NCBI GenBank assembly: GCA_035626475.1
Contig: DASPNP010000069.1
Span: 1 to 40,299, forward strand
DNA from: DASPKT01 sp035626475
GTDB lineage: Bacteria > Pseudomonadota > Alphaproteobacteria > Azospirillales > Azospirillaceae
Reading direction: 5' to 3'
DNA length: 40,299 nucleotides
The position numbers were made by a program, and so were the translations under genes. A model generated the notes under the pieces. It worked only from the letters and a program-made list of their open reading frames with translations, did no database searches and had not been told where the DNA came from. Positions within the stretch are counted from its first letter, which is position 1. Each line of letters opens with the position of its first letter. Of this stretch, positions 22,628 to 30,716 are shown in pieces.

Positions 22628-23869
22628 TCAGGCCACGATGCCGAGCCAGCGGCGGCTCGGGTCGGTCGACAGCTGCAGGTCCGGGAAGACGCCCCCGAAC
22701 CCGTTGATGCGGGTGTTGCCGCAGCGCTTCTCCAGGATCTCGCCGACGATCAGCCGGTAGTCCGTGGTGATGGCGAGGTCGCCATTGTCCAGCGCCGATG
22801 CCTGCAGGCCCGGCCACTGGCCGTACATGCGCCCGCCATTCACGCCGCCGCCCAGCACCAGGATCGCCTGGCCGTGGCCATGGTCGGTGCCGGCATTGCT
22901 GTTGCCCTCGAGACGGCGGCCGAACTCGCCCATCATCACGACGGTGACGCGGCTCTGGGCGCTGCCCAGGCTCTGCCAGAACTCCATCAGCTTGGTATCG
23001 AGATGCGCCAGCAGGTTGGGGAAGCGGCCGACCTGGTCGACATGGGTGTCCCAGTCGCCATAGTCGATCGTGGCGGCGCGCAGGCCGGCGTTCAGGCGGA
23101 TCACCCGGCTGACGGTCTGCAGCGCGACGCTGAGATGGTCGCCGGCGACGATGGGGTCGCCGGGAAACTCGTTGTACTGGTGCACCGCCTCCACCGTGGC
23201 GACGCCGCGGGCGCCGATGGCGGCGGTGGCGGGCCGGGCGGCGGCGGCGCGGTGCGCCTGGGTCAGGTAGGCGGCCAGGCCGGGGTTCGCCAGCGACAGG
23301 TCGCCGGTGTCGCCGATGGCGATGGCGCCGGGGAAGCCGCGCCAGGAGATCGGCATCAGCGGCCCGGTCGACAGGCCGGTGAAGGCGGCGGTGCCGCCGC
23401 GCAAATTCAGGTGGCGCGCCGTCCAGCCGGTGGCGGCGGCCAGCTGCCCCTCGTCCAGCGAGCCTGTTTCCATCAGGTCGATGGCCTGGAAGTGGCTGCG
23501 GGTGTCGGCGGTCAGGCCGGCGGCGTGCACCACGGCCAGCTGGCCCTCATGGTACAGCCGCGCCATGTTCGGCGCGCGGCCGTGGAAGCGCCACTCGTGG
23601 TTCTGGGTCAGCGGGCCCGACGTGACCGCGATGCCCCGCTGGTCGCCATTGGCCGTCACCCGCAGCGCCTCGCCGCGCGCCGCGACGTAGTCCGCGTCGT
23701 TGACGGGCGCGATCAGGTGCAGCCCGTCCCAGCCGCCGCGCATGGCGATGACGATCAGCACATCGTCCGACCCGGGAGCGCCCCAGGCCATCTTGACGCC
23801 CGCGGGCATGGTGGTGAGGGCGGCGGACAGGGCCGCCGACCGCAGGAGGGAGCGCCGGCTGAGATTCAT
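22628..23869 (-). CDS. DUF1501 domain-containing protein, Tat-exported
   Basis: 413 residues from ATG 23869; an upstream frame to 24118 is open but has no protein character. The Tat signal MNLSRRSLLRSAALSAAL has the SRRSLL twin arginine and ends near WGAP. The mature part has the family hallmarks LIVIAMRGGWDGLHLIAPVN, VVMMGEFGRRLEGNSNAGTD, HGHGQAILVLGGGVNGGRMY and GQWPGL, an alkaline-phosphatase/sulfatase-like fold family (PF07394). First gene of the DUF1501-DUF1800-RTX operon. Tat export implies folding, perhaps with a metal, in the cytosol. Reaction unknown. Confidence 0.92.
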   Translation of the reverse strand: MNLSRRSLLRSAALSAALTTMPAGVKMAWGAPGSDDVLIVIAMRGGWDGLHLIAPVNDADYVAARGEALRVTANGDQRGIAVTSGPLTQNHEWRFHGRAPNMARLYHEGQLAVVHAAGLTADTRSHFQAIDLMETGSLDEGQLAAATGWTARHLNLRGGTAAFTGLSTGPLMPISWRGFPGAIAIGDTGDLSLANPGLAAYLTQAHRAAAARPATAAIGARGVATVEAVHQYNEFPGDPIVAGDHLSVALQTVSRVIRLNAGLRAATIDYGDWDTHVDQVGRFPNLLAHLDTKLMEFWQSLGSAQSRVTVVMMGEFGRRLEGNSNAGTDHGHGQAILVLGGGVNGGRMYGQWPGLQASALDNGDLAITTDYRLIVGEILEKRCGNTRINGFGGVFPDLQLSTDPSRRWLGIVA

Positions 23870-24427
23870 CGGGCGGCCCCCGCTGGAAGCCTGACTGTCG
23901 CGTAGATCATCCTCGTCCCCCTGGTCCCTGTCGATCCGATGCCGCCGGCGCGCTTCGGGGCGCCCTGGCGGCTTTACGGGTCGGAAGATATTTCGGGAGG
24001 TTTTCGAGTCGAAGTGACGATAATCACAGGGGCTTGTAACTATAGGCACTGATTTCAAATGTTTCAGCGATGATGAGGCGCCGTGGTTAACTTGAACTGC
24101 TTTCAAAGCTGGCAGCAACGGCCTGAATATCAGTATTCATCCGGCACCAGCGAGCGCGGAGCCCAGCGCCGGTTATTAAGACGGCGCGGCCGATCCCGAC
24201 GGGGATATGCGGAAAGAGACGGGCGGGGTGAGGGGCGCGCAGGTCGGGAGGAGCTCGGGCGTGGTGCGTCCTTCTGACCGAGCTCAGGATGAGGAAAGGG
24301 AGATGCCAGGCACTCCTGGTTTCAACCCGCTCAGAGTTGGCCGGGAGCAGCACCCAACCTCCTCATCCTGAGCTCGGTCAGAAGGACCCACAGCTCGGAC
24401 GCTGCCCGGCACAACCGGCCGGCCGCC
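23870..24427. other. intergenic region with long inverted repeat
   Basis: About 560 bases between the DUF1501 start and the receiver gene end, both on the minus strand. The first 250 bases contain AT-richer blocks around 23985-24130 suited to the DUF1501 promoter. The rest is dominated by the 28-bp inverted repeat at 24268-24387. No gene is credible. Confidence 0.5.
24268..24387. repeat. dispersed palindromic element, 28-bp arms
   Basis: Perfect arms at 24268-24295 and 24360-24387, beginning GTCCTTCTGACCGAGCTCAG, with a 64-base spacer. The arms are close relatives of those at 30458-30578, so this is a repeated family. It lies 40 bases after the receiver gene stop and may end its transcript. 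Confidence 0.8.
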
Positions 24428-24835
24428 CTACGCGAAGCCGCGGCGCGGGGCGGCCTGGCCGAGATCGTTGGCGTTGGCGGGGAAGAAGGCGGCCGCGGCG
24501 CCGCGCATCGTGTCGGGGTGCAGCGGCTTGGGCAGGACCGGATGTTCCCGCGTCCGGACCGCGCCGGCATGGCCGGAGACCAGCAGGATGCGCAGGTCGG
24601 GGCGGAAGCGCCGGGCCAGTTCGGCCAGCTGGTTGCCGTCCATGCCCGGCATGGCGAGGTCGCTGACCATGCCGACCACCTCGGGGAGCCTGGCCAGGAG
24701 GTCGAGCGCCATCTCCGCCCCGTCGGCCCGGTGCACCGAGTAGCCCAGCTGCTCGAAGACCTCGGCCAGCAACTCGAGATCGAGCGGGTGGTCGTCGACG
24801 ACGATGATCTGAGGAGTGTCCCGACCAGGGTTCAT
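24428..24835 (-). CDS. single-domain response regulator (CheY-like receiver)
   Basis: 135 residues consisting of one receiver domain only. Acid pocket D14/D15 in IIVVDDHPLD, phosphoacceptor D59 in VSDLAMPGMDG, switch residue S87 in LLVSGHAG and K103 in VLPKPLHPD are all present. The last 20 residues are a non-conserved tail. No output domain, so it should signal by protein contact or act as phosphate sink. No kinase is adjacent; the LOV-like kinase about 19 kb away has no cognate regulator in the window, but a link is only speculation. Confidence 0.9.
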   Translation of the reverse strand: MNPGRDTPQIIVVDDHPLDLELLAEVFEQLGYSVHRADGAEMALDLLARLPEVVGMVSDLAMPGMDGNQLAELARRFRPDLRILLVSGHAGAVRTREHPVLPKPLHPDTMRGAAAAFFPANANDLGQAAPRRGFA

Positions 24836-24972
24836 GATGCCGGTTCCAGCCGCCGATGCCCGCCCAGAAGGATGGCGCAGGACGCGCCGTCGACAAGCCC
24901 GGCAAGCTGTTTAGGCCGGTCGTCCGGCGATGGTCGCGGTCCTAGACGAAAGGCGGAGGGCCCCAACGGCAA

Positions 24973-25000
24973 GGGCCGCGCCCCCTGGGGAGCGCGGCCC
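24973..25000 (-). terminator. hairpin after RND pump gene
   Basis: 9-bp perfect stem GGGCCGCGC/GCGCGGCCC with a 10-base loop, 27 bases after the RND stop on the minus strand. It marks the operon end and confirms that no outer-membrane factor gene follows. Confidence 0.65.
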
Positions 25001-25026
25001 CGACCGTCACGCGCGCGGCGGAGGGG

Positions 25027-28000
25027 TCAGGCCGCCAGCGCGCGCGGCCGCTCATCCTCCACCGTCGCCGCCTCGGCCGGCCGCTCGGTCCCGCCGCCGG
25101 CCATCCTGCGCAGCAGCACGTAGAAGACCGGGGTCAGCACCAGGCCGAACAGCGTCACGCCGATCATGCCGGAGAAGACCGCGACGCCCATCGCGTGCCG
25201 CATCTCGGCGCCGGCGCCGGTGGAGGTCACCAGCGGCACCACGCCCATGATGAAGGCGATGGAGGTCATCAGGATCGGGCGCAGGCGCAGCTTCGATGCC
25301 TCGATCGCCGCCTGCACCGCGGTGCGGCCCTGGCTCTCCAGCTCGCGGGCGAACTCCACGATCAGGATGGCGTTCTTGGCCGACAGCCCCACCAGCACCA
25401 TGAAGCCGATCTGGGTGAAGATGTCGTTGTCGCCGCCGGTGATCCAGACGCCGGCCAGCGCCGACAGCAGGCCCATGGGCACGATCATGAGGATCGCCAG
25501 CGGCAGGGTCAGGCTCTCGTACTGCGCCGCCAGCACCAGGAAGACCAGCAGCACGCTGATGGGGAAGACGATCAGCGCCGCGTTGCCCGTCAGGATCTGC
25601 TGGTAGGTCAGGTCCGTCCACTCGAACCGCACGCCGCGCGGCAGGGTCTCGGCCGCGATTCGCTCCACCGCCGCCTGCGCCTCGCCCGAGGAGAAGCCGG
25701 GGGCGGGGCCGCCATTGACGTCGGCCGCGGTGTAGCCGTTGTAGCGGACCACCATCTCCGGCCCGTAGCTCTGGCGGACATTGACCAGCGAGGAGAGCGG
25801 GACCATGCGGCCCTCCTCGTTGCGGGTCTTCAGCAACCCGATGTCGTCGGCGGTGGCGCGGAACGGTGCGTCGGCCTGGACCCGGACCTGGAACACCCGG
25901 CCCAGCGCGTTGAAGTCGTTGGCGTAGAGCGAGCCCAGATAGATCTGCATGGTGTCGAACACGTCGGTCACCGGCACGCCCAGCTGCTTGGCCTTCACCC
26001 GGTCCAGCTCGACGTCCAGCTGCGGCACGTTGATCTGGTAGCTGGAGAATGCCGGCCCCAGCTCCGGCGTCTCGGCGGCCTTGGCCAGGAACTTGCCCAG
26101 CGCCTCGTTCAGCGCCTCGTAGCCCAGGGCGCCGCGGTCCTGCAGCTGCAGCTTGAAGCCGCCCAGCGTGCCCAGGCCCATGACCGGCGGGGGCGGGAAG
26201 ACGGCCACGAAGGCCTCCTTGATGCCGGCGAACTGCTGCCCCAGCTCCTTGGCGATGCCGACCCCGTCCAGGCCCGGCCGCTGGTCGAAATCCTTCAGCG
26301 TGACGAACACGATGCCGGCGCTGGAGCTGTTGGTGAAGCCGTTCACCGACAGGCCGGGGAAGGCCACGGCGCTGGCCACGCCCGGATGCTTCAGGGCGAT
26401 GGCGCCCATGTCGCGGATCACCTGCTCGGTCCGGTCCAGCGAGGCACCGTTGGGCAGCTGGGCGAAGGCGACCAGATAGCCCTTGTCCTGCACCGGCACG
26501 AAGCCCGTCGGCACGGCGCCGCCCAGCCACACCGTGCCGCCCAGGAGTGCCGCGTAGACCGCCATCATCGCGCCCTTGCGCCGCACCACCCCGCCGACGC
26601 CGCGCCCGTAGCTGTCCGACGCGCGGTTGAAGAAGCGGTTGAAGCCGGCGAAGAAGCGGCCGAACAGCCGGTCCATGATCCGGGTCAGGATGTCCCGGCC
26701 CTCGCCGTGCCGCTTCAGCAGCAGGGCCGAGAGCGCCGGGCTGAGGGTCAGCGAGTTGAAGGCGGAGATGACGGTGGAGATGGCGATGGTCATGGCGAAC
26801 TGGCGGTAGAACTCGCCGGTCAGCCCGCTCATCGCCGCCAGCGGGACGAACACCGCCACCAGCGTCAGCGCGATGGCGATGATGGGGCCGCTGACCTCCC
26901 GCATCGCCTTGTAGGTCGCCTCCTTGGGCGAGAGGCCCTCGGCGATGTTGCGCTCCACATTCTCGACCACGACGATGGCGTCGTCGACGACGATGCCGAT
27001 CGCCAGCACCATGCCGAACAGCGACAGGGCGTTGATCGAATAGCCGAAGGCCAGCATCACCGAGAAGGTGCCGACGATGGAGACCGGCACCGCCAGCAGC
27101 GGGATGATGGAGGCGCGCCAGGTCTGCAGGAACAGGATGACCACCAGCACTACCAGCGCCACCGCCTCCAGCAGCGTGGTCACCACCGCCTCGATCGAGG
27201 CGCGGACGAACTGGGTGGGGTCGTAGACGATGGCGTAGTCCACGCCCGGGGGCATGTCGGCCTTCAGCTCGGCCATCGCCGCGCGCACCTGGGAGGAGAT
27301 GGCGAGCGCGTTGGCGCCGGGCTGCTGGGTGATGGCGATGGCGACCGCCGGCCTGTTGTCCAGCAGCGCGCGCAAGCCGTACTCGGCCGCCGCCATCTCC
27401 ACCCGCGCCACATCCTGTAAGCTGGTGACGGCGCCGTTCTCCGTCTTCAGCACGATCTCGCCGAACTCCTCAGGATTCTTCAGCCGGCCCGACGCGTTCA
27501 CCGACAGCTGCAGCGGCGTGCCCGGCACGGTGGGCGAGGCGCCGATGATGCCGGCCGCGACCTGCACGTTCTGCTCGCGGATGGCGGCGACCACCTCCGT
27601 GGCGGTGAGGTTCCGCTGTGCCACCTTCTGCGGGTCGAGCCAGACGCGCATGGCGTAGTCGCCCGAGCCCCAGAGCTGCGCCTCGCCCACGCCGGAGATC
27701 CGCTGCAGCCGGTCGCGGACGTTCAGCCGCGCGTAGTTGCGCAGGTAGGTCATGTCGTAGCGGTCGTCGGGCGAGATCAGGTGGACGACCATGGTCAGCG
27801 TCGGCGACGCCTTGACCGTGGTCACGCCCAGCCGGGTCACGTCCTCCGGCAGGCGCGGCAGGGCCTGGGCGACGCGGTTCTGCACCAGCTGCTGCGCCTT
27901 GTCCGGGTCGGTGCCCAGCTTGAAGGTGACGGTGACCGCGAGGTTGCCGTCGCTGTTCGCCTGGGACTGCATGTAGAGCATGCCCTCGACGCCGTTGATC

Positions 28001-28209
28001 TGCTCCTCGATGGGCGAGGCGACGGTCTCGGCGATGACCTTGGGGTTGGCGCCCGGATACTGGGCGCGCACCACCACCGACGGCGGCACGACCTCGGGGT
28101 ACTCGGAGATCGGCATCCGGAACAGCGCCAGCGCGCCGGCCAGGAAGATCGCCACCGACAGCACGCCCGCGAAGATCGGGCGGTCGATGAAGAAGCGGGA
28201 GATGTTCAT
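25027..28209 (-). CDS. RND multidrug efflux permease (MexF/OqxB-like)
   Basis: 1060 residues, full length for the HAE1 family; SD AGGAGG upstream. The inner-membrane pump has 12 membrane segments and two large periplasmic loops. Seen: N-terminal SRFFIDRPIFAGVLSVAIF, the TM4 proton relay GIVVDDAIVVVENVER with the Asp pair, and GLSAKNAILIVEFARELE with the relay Lys in TM10. The sequence GGDNDIFTQIGFMVLVGLSA and the N-terminal WLDPQKVAQRNLTATEVV region resemble MexF/BpeF/OqxB more than AcrB. It is the last gene of an operon with an adaptor and a hydrolase-like protein; drug range cannot be told. Confidence 0.95.
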   Translation of the reverse strand: MNISRFFIDRPIFAGVLSVAIFLAGALALFRMPISEYPEVVPPSVVVRAQYPGANPKVIAETVASPIEEQINGVEGMLYMQSQANSDGNLAVTVTFKLGTDPDKAQQLVQNRVAQALPRLPEDVTRLGVTTVKASPTLTMVVHLISPDDRYDMTYLRNYARLNVRDRLQRISGVGEAQLWGSGDYAMRVWLDPQKVAQRNLTATEVVAAIREQNVQVAAGIIGASPTVPGTPLQLSVNASGRLKNPEEFGEIVLKTENGAVTSLQDVARVEMAAAEYGLRALLDNRPAVAIAITQQPGANALAISSQVRAAMAELKADMPPGVDYAIVYDPTQFVRASIEAVVTTLLEAVALVVLVVILFLQTWRASIIPLLAVPVSIVGTFSVMLAFGYSINALSLFGMVLAIGIVVDDAIVVVENVERNIAEGLSPKEATYKAMREVSGPIIAIALTLVAVFVPLAAMSGLTGEFYRQFAMTIAISTVISAFNSLTLSPALSALLLKRHGEGRDILTRIMDRLFGRFFAGFNRFFNRASDSYGRGVGGVVRRKGAMMAVYAALLGGTVWLGGAVPTGFVPVQDKGYLVAFAQLPNGASLDRTEQVIRDMGAIALKHPGVASAVAFPGLSVNGFTNSSSAGIVFVTLKDFDQRPGLDGVGIAKELGQQFAGIKEAFVAVFPPPPVMGLGTLGGFKLQLQDRGALGYEALNEALGKFLAKAAETPELGPAFSSYQINVPQLDVELDRVKAKQLGVPVTDVFDTMQIYLGSLYANDFNALGRVFQVRVQADAPFRATADDIGLLKTRNEEGRMVPLSSLVNVRQSYGPEMVVRYNGYTAADVNGGPAPGFSSGEAQAAVERIAAETLPRGVRFEWTDLTYQQILTGNAALIVFPISVLLVFLVLAAQYESLTLPLAILMIVPMGLLSALAGVWITGGDNDIFTQIGFMVLVGLSAKNAILIVEFARELESQGRTAVQAAIEASKLRLRPILMTSIAFIMGVVPLVTSTGAGAEMRHAMGVAVFSGMIGVTLFGLVLTPVFYVLLRRMAGGGTERPAEAATVEDERPRALAA

Positions 28210-28237
28210 GGGGATCCCTCCTGGGAGCCTTGTTCGC

Positions 28238-29422
28238 TCAGCGCGCGGCCGAGCGGAGGAGCGCGCCGGCGGCCGACGCCTCCACGGTCACCGGGTTCGG
28301 CCGGACGGCGTCGCCGGGGCGGGCGCGCTGCAGGCCGTTGACGACGATGCGGTCGCCCTTGGACAGGCCCGACGTGATGACCCGCAGCCCCTCGTTCAGG
28401 GCGCCCAGCGTCACCGGCCGGTACTCGACGCGGTTGTCGGGCGTCAGCGCCAGGACGAACTTGCGGTTCTGGTCGGTGCCGATGGCGGCGTCCGGGACCA
28501 GCAGCGCCTCGTAGGCGCTGGTGCCGCCGACCTGGATGCGGGCATAGAGGCCGGGAACCAGCGCGCCGTCGGGATTGTCGATGCGGGCGCGCACGCGGAT
28601 GGTGCCGGACTGGGGGTCCAGCCGGTTGTCCACGTCCTCCACCACGCCGGTGCGGGAATAGCCCGGCTCGTCGGCGAGGCCCAGGCGGACCGGCACGCCG
28701 GCCTTGTCCTTGGCGGCCGCGATGTGGCGCAGATAGGTCTGCTCGTCCACGTCGAAGGCGGCGTAGATGGGCGAGACGGAGACCAGCGTGGTCAGCGGCT
28801 GCGCGCCGGGGCCGGCCGACACGACGTTGCCGACCGTTACCTCGGCCCGCGAGATGCGGCCGGAGACGGGGGCGACCACCCGGGTGTGCTCCAGGTTCAG
28901 CCGCGCCATGGACAGCTCGGCCTGCGCCGCCTGCACGGCGGCGTCGGCCTCGCGGGACAGGTTGCGCTTCTCGTCCAGCGTGCGGACGGGGATGGTGCCG
29001 TTGGGCGCCAGCTTCTCCGCCCGGTCCAGATCGGCGCGGGCGAAGGTGACGCGGGACCGGGCGCGGGCCAGCTCGGCCTCCGCGCGGGCGACCGCCGCCT
29101 CATAGGGGCGCGGGTCGATGGTGAAGAGCGGCTCGCCCTTCTCCACCAGCGCGCCGTTGCGGAAATGCACCTGGACGATGCGGCCGGACACTTCCGGGCG
29201 CACCTCCACCCGGTCCACCGCCTCCAGCCGGCCGGAATAGGCCTGCCAGTCGGTGATGCTGCGGGCCAGGACCGGGGCGACGTCCACCTCGGCGGCGGGC
29301 GCCTCGATCACGGCGGGGGCCGCGGCGCCGGCAGTTCCGGACGGGGCGGTGAGGGCGGCGACGACGGCGACGGAGACGCCGGCGGCCAGCGCGAGGCTCA
29401 GGGGGATGCGGGAGAGACGCAT
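28238..29422 (-). CDS. RND efflux periplasmic adaptor (MexE-like)
   Basis: 394 residues from ATG 29422, with GAGGA 8 bases upstream that overlaps the end of the upstream gene. A signal/anchor MRLSRIPLSLALAAGVSVAV starts it. Membrane-fusion-protein parts follow: barrel-sandwich/lipoyl half-motifs (VEVRPEVSGRIVQVHFRNGA, and HTRVVAPVSGRISRAEVTVG) around a helical hairpin (YEAAVARAEAELARARSRV), then the beta-barrel and membrane-proximal domains. It links the permease to an outer-membrane channel, which is not encoded here. Start is 12 bases past the hydrolase stop. Confidence 0.93.
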   Translation of the reverse strand: MRLSRIPLSLALAAGVSVAVVAALTAPSGTAGAAAPAVIEAPAAEVDVAPVLARSITDWQAYSGRLEAVDRVEVRPEVSGRIVQVHFRNGALVEKGEPLFTIDPRPYEAAVARAEAELARARSRVTFARADLDRAEKLAPNGTIPVRTLDEKRNLSREADAAVQAAQAELSMARLNLEHTRVVAPVSGRISRAEVTVGNVVSAGPGAQPLTTLVSVSPIYAAFDVDEQTYLRHIAAAKDKAGVPVRLGLADEPGYSRTGVVEDVDNRLDPQSGTIRVRARIDNPDGALVPGLYARIQVGGTSAYEALLVPDAAIGTDQNRKFVLALTPDNRVEYRPVTLGALNEGLRVITSGLSKGDRIVVNGLQRARPGDAVRPNPVTVEASAAGALLRSAAR

Positions 29423-29433
29423 GGCGGTATTCC

Positions 29434-30219
29434 TCAAGCGCGTTGTTTCGAGCCGGTCAGATGCCGGCGGAAGAAGGCGGCCAGCGCGTCGAGCGCCGGC
29501 CCGTGGGTCGGAAGGGAAGGGGCGGGGACGTCGAGGCCCAGGCGCTCGACGGTGATGCCGGCGCAGGACAGGGCGGAGGCGTAGCGCTCGGCCTCGTCCC
29601 GGGTCAGCGGGTCGATACCGGTGATGACCAGCGCCGGCGGCAGGCCGGCCAGGCGCCGGCAGTCCAGCGGCGCGGCGTAGGGATGCAGCCGCAGCGACGG
29701 GTCGGGCAGATAGGCGCGGTAGCCCTCGGCGCAGCGGGCGACGTTGCGGACCGCGGCGGCGTCCCGCGCCGCGTTGGCGCAGGTCAGGCTCGGGTCCAGC
29801 AGCGGCCCCAGCAGCGCCTGGGCGGCGATGCCGGTGCAGCCCTGGTCCCGGGCGATCATGGTGACGGAGACGGCTACATGGCCGCCGGCCTCCACCCCCG
29901 CTACGCCCAGCCGCAGGGCCTTGCCGCCCAGGCTGGACTTCAGCCAGCCGGCGGCGCCGAGCGCGTCGTGCGGGGCGGCGGGGAAGGGATGGTGCGGGGC
30001 CAGCGAATAGGCCACCGAAAGGACCGGCACGCCCGCCCCCAGCGCCAGGGCGCGGGCGCCGCCGTCGGCCTCGTCCAGCGAACCGCCGGTGAAGCCGCCG
30101 CCATGCAGGTACAGCACCGCCGCCCGCACCGGCCCGGCCGGGCGGTACAGCCGCAGCTCGACCGGCCTGGCATGGCCGTCGATGCGGTGGTCGGTGACGG
30201 TGAGCGAGCGGCTGTCCAT
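29434..30219 (-). CDS. alpha/beta hydrolase-fold protein (HSL-like), nucleophile Ser replaced by Glu
   Basis: 261 residues. The HGGG oxyanion motif (LYLHGGGFTGGSLDEAD, H39) and SVAYSLAPHHPFPAAPHDAL place it in the hormone-sensitive-lipase group; the acid is in VITGIDPLTRDEAERYASAL and a histidine in PTHGPALDAL. The nucleophile elbow, usually GDSAGG, reads GVEAGG (residues 108-113, E110; codon GAG at 29890-29892). Classic esterase activity is therefore not expected. It is the first gene of the RND operon, its stop overlapping the SD of the adaptor, so a binding, sensing or accessory role for the pump substrate is plausible but unproven. Weak SD. Confidence 0.85.
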   Translation of the reverse strand: MDSRSLTVTDHRIDGHARPVELRLYRPAGPVRAAVLYLHGGGFTGGSLDEADGGARALALGAGVPVLSVAYSLAPHHPFPAAPHDALGAAGWLKSSLGGKALRLGVAGVEAGGHVAVSVTMIARDQGCTGIAAQALLGPLLDPSLTCANAARDAAAVRNVARCAEGYRAYLPDPSLRLHPYAAPLDCRRLAGLPPALVITGIDPLTRDEAERYASALSCAGITVERLGLDVPAPSLPTHGPALDALAAFFRRHLTGSKQRA

Positions 30220-30716
30220 GGTGCGAGGGCGCGCACGCCCCTCCCGGTTGATCTCGGGAGGAAAGCTGCGCCTGCAGCCCGGCTGGATAAAGACGCCCTA
30301 TCCGGCAACACTATTCAGCGGAGTTGAACAATCGGGTGGGGGAACGGGCTGCGACGCCATTCCTATCCACTACCCGTCATCCCGGCGCAGGCCGGGACCC
30401 AGGGGTTGCAGCCATGGACGGTCGATGAAGCGCTCCTTTACGGGCAGCGTTGCCGCTGTGCGTCCTTCGACAAGCTCAGGATGAGGGGGATCGAGCTGCT
30501 CCCCATGGAGCTGGCGCTCGGTCTACCGCCAGTGCCTCTCGTTCCCGGTCCTCATCCTGAGCTTGTCGAAGGACGCACCCCGCCTCAGCCTCTCCGTTTT
30601 ATCGGCCTCTCATGGCTGCAACCCCTGGGCCTCGGCCGGAGCTTGTCCTCGGATGGGCCTACGGCCCGATCCGGGGGCGGGGTGACGGTGGAGAGGCGGC
30701 CAAAGGGTGCGAACCC
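30220..30716. other. intergenic region with nested inverted repeats
   Basis: About 500 bases between the hydrolase start and the LysR stop, both minus-strand. The first 130 bases, with an AT-richer block at 30290-30330, are the likely promoter of the hydrolase-RND operon. The rest is the nested repeat described separately. No gene. Confidence 0.5.
30376..30640. repeat. nested dispersed repeat: two inverted-repeat families
   Basis: Outer arms at 30398-30416 and 30611-30629 (CCCAGGGGTTGCAGCCATG and its complement, with flanking CCCGGCGCAGGCCGGGA-like hairpin on the left). Inner arms are perfect over 29 bp at 30458-30486 and 30550-30578 (core GTCCTTCGACAAGCTCAGGA). The inner family is the same as at 24268-24387 and the outer is the same as at 31876-32090. 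Confidence 0.85.

Noticed and set aside
19436..23905. A 1,489-codon open frame on the plus strand opposite the DUF1501-DUF1800-RTX operon
   Set aside because: It lies antisense to three genes with clear families. Its content (Gly, Arg, Val, Ala, Gln-rich) is what codon-position GC bias produces on the opposite strand, and it has no domain.
23870..24118. 83-residue upstream extension of the DUF1501 protein
   Set aside because: It would place the Tat signal in the interior of the protein; the content is not protein-like.
25195..27420. A 741-codon plus-strand frame opposite the RND permease
   Set aside because: His/Arg/Gly/Gln-rich mirror of the permease coding strand, no domain and no SD.
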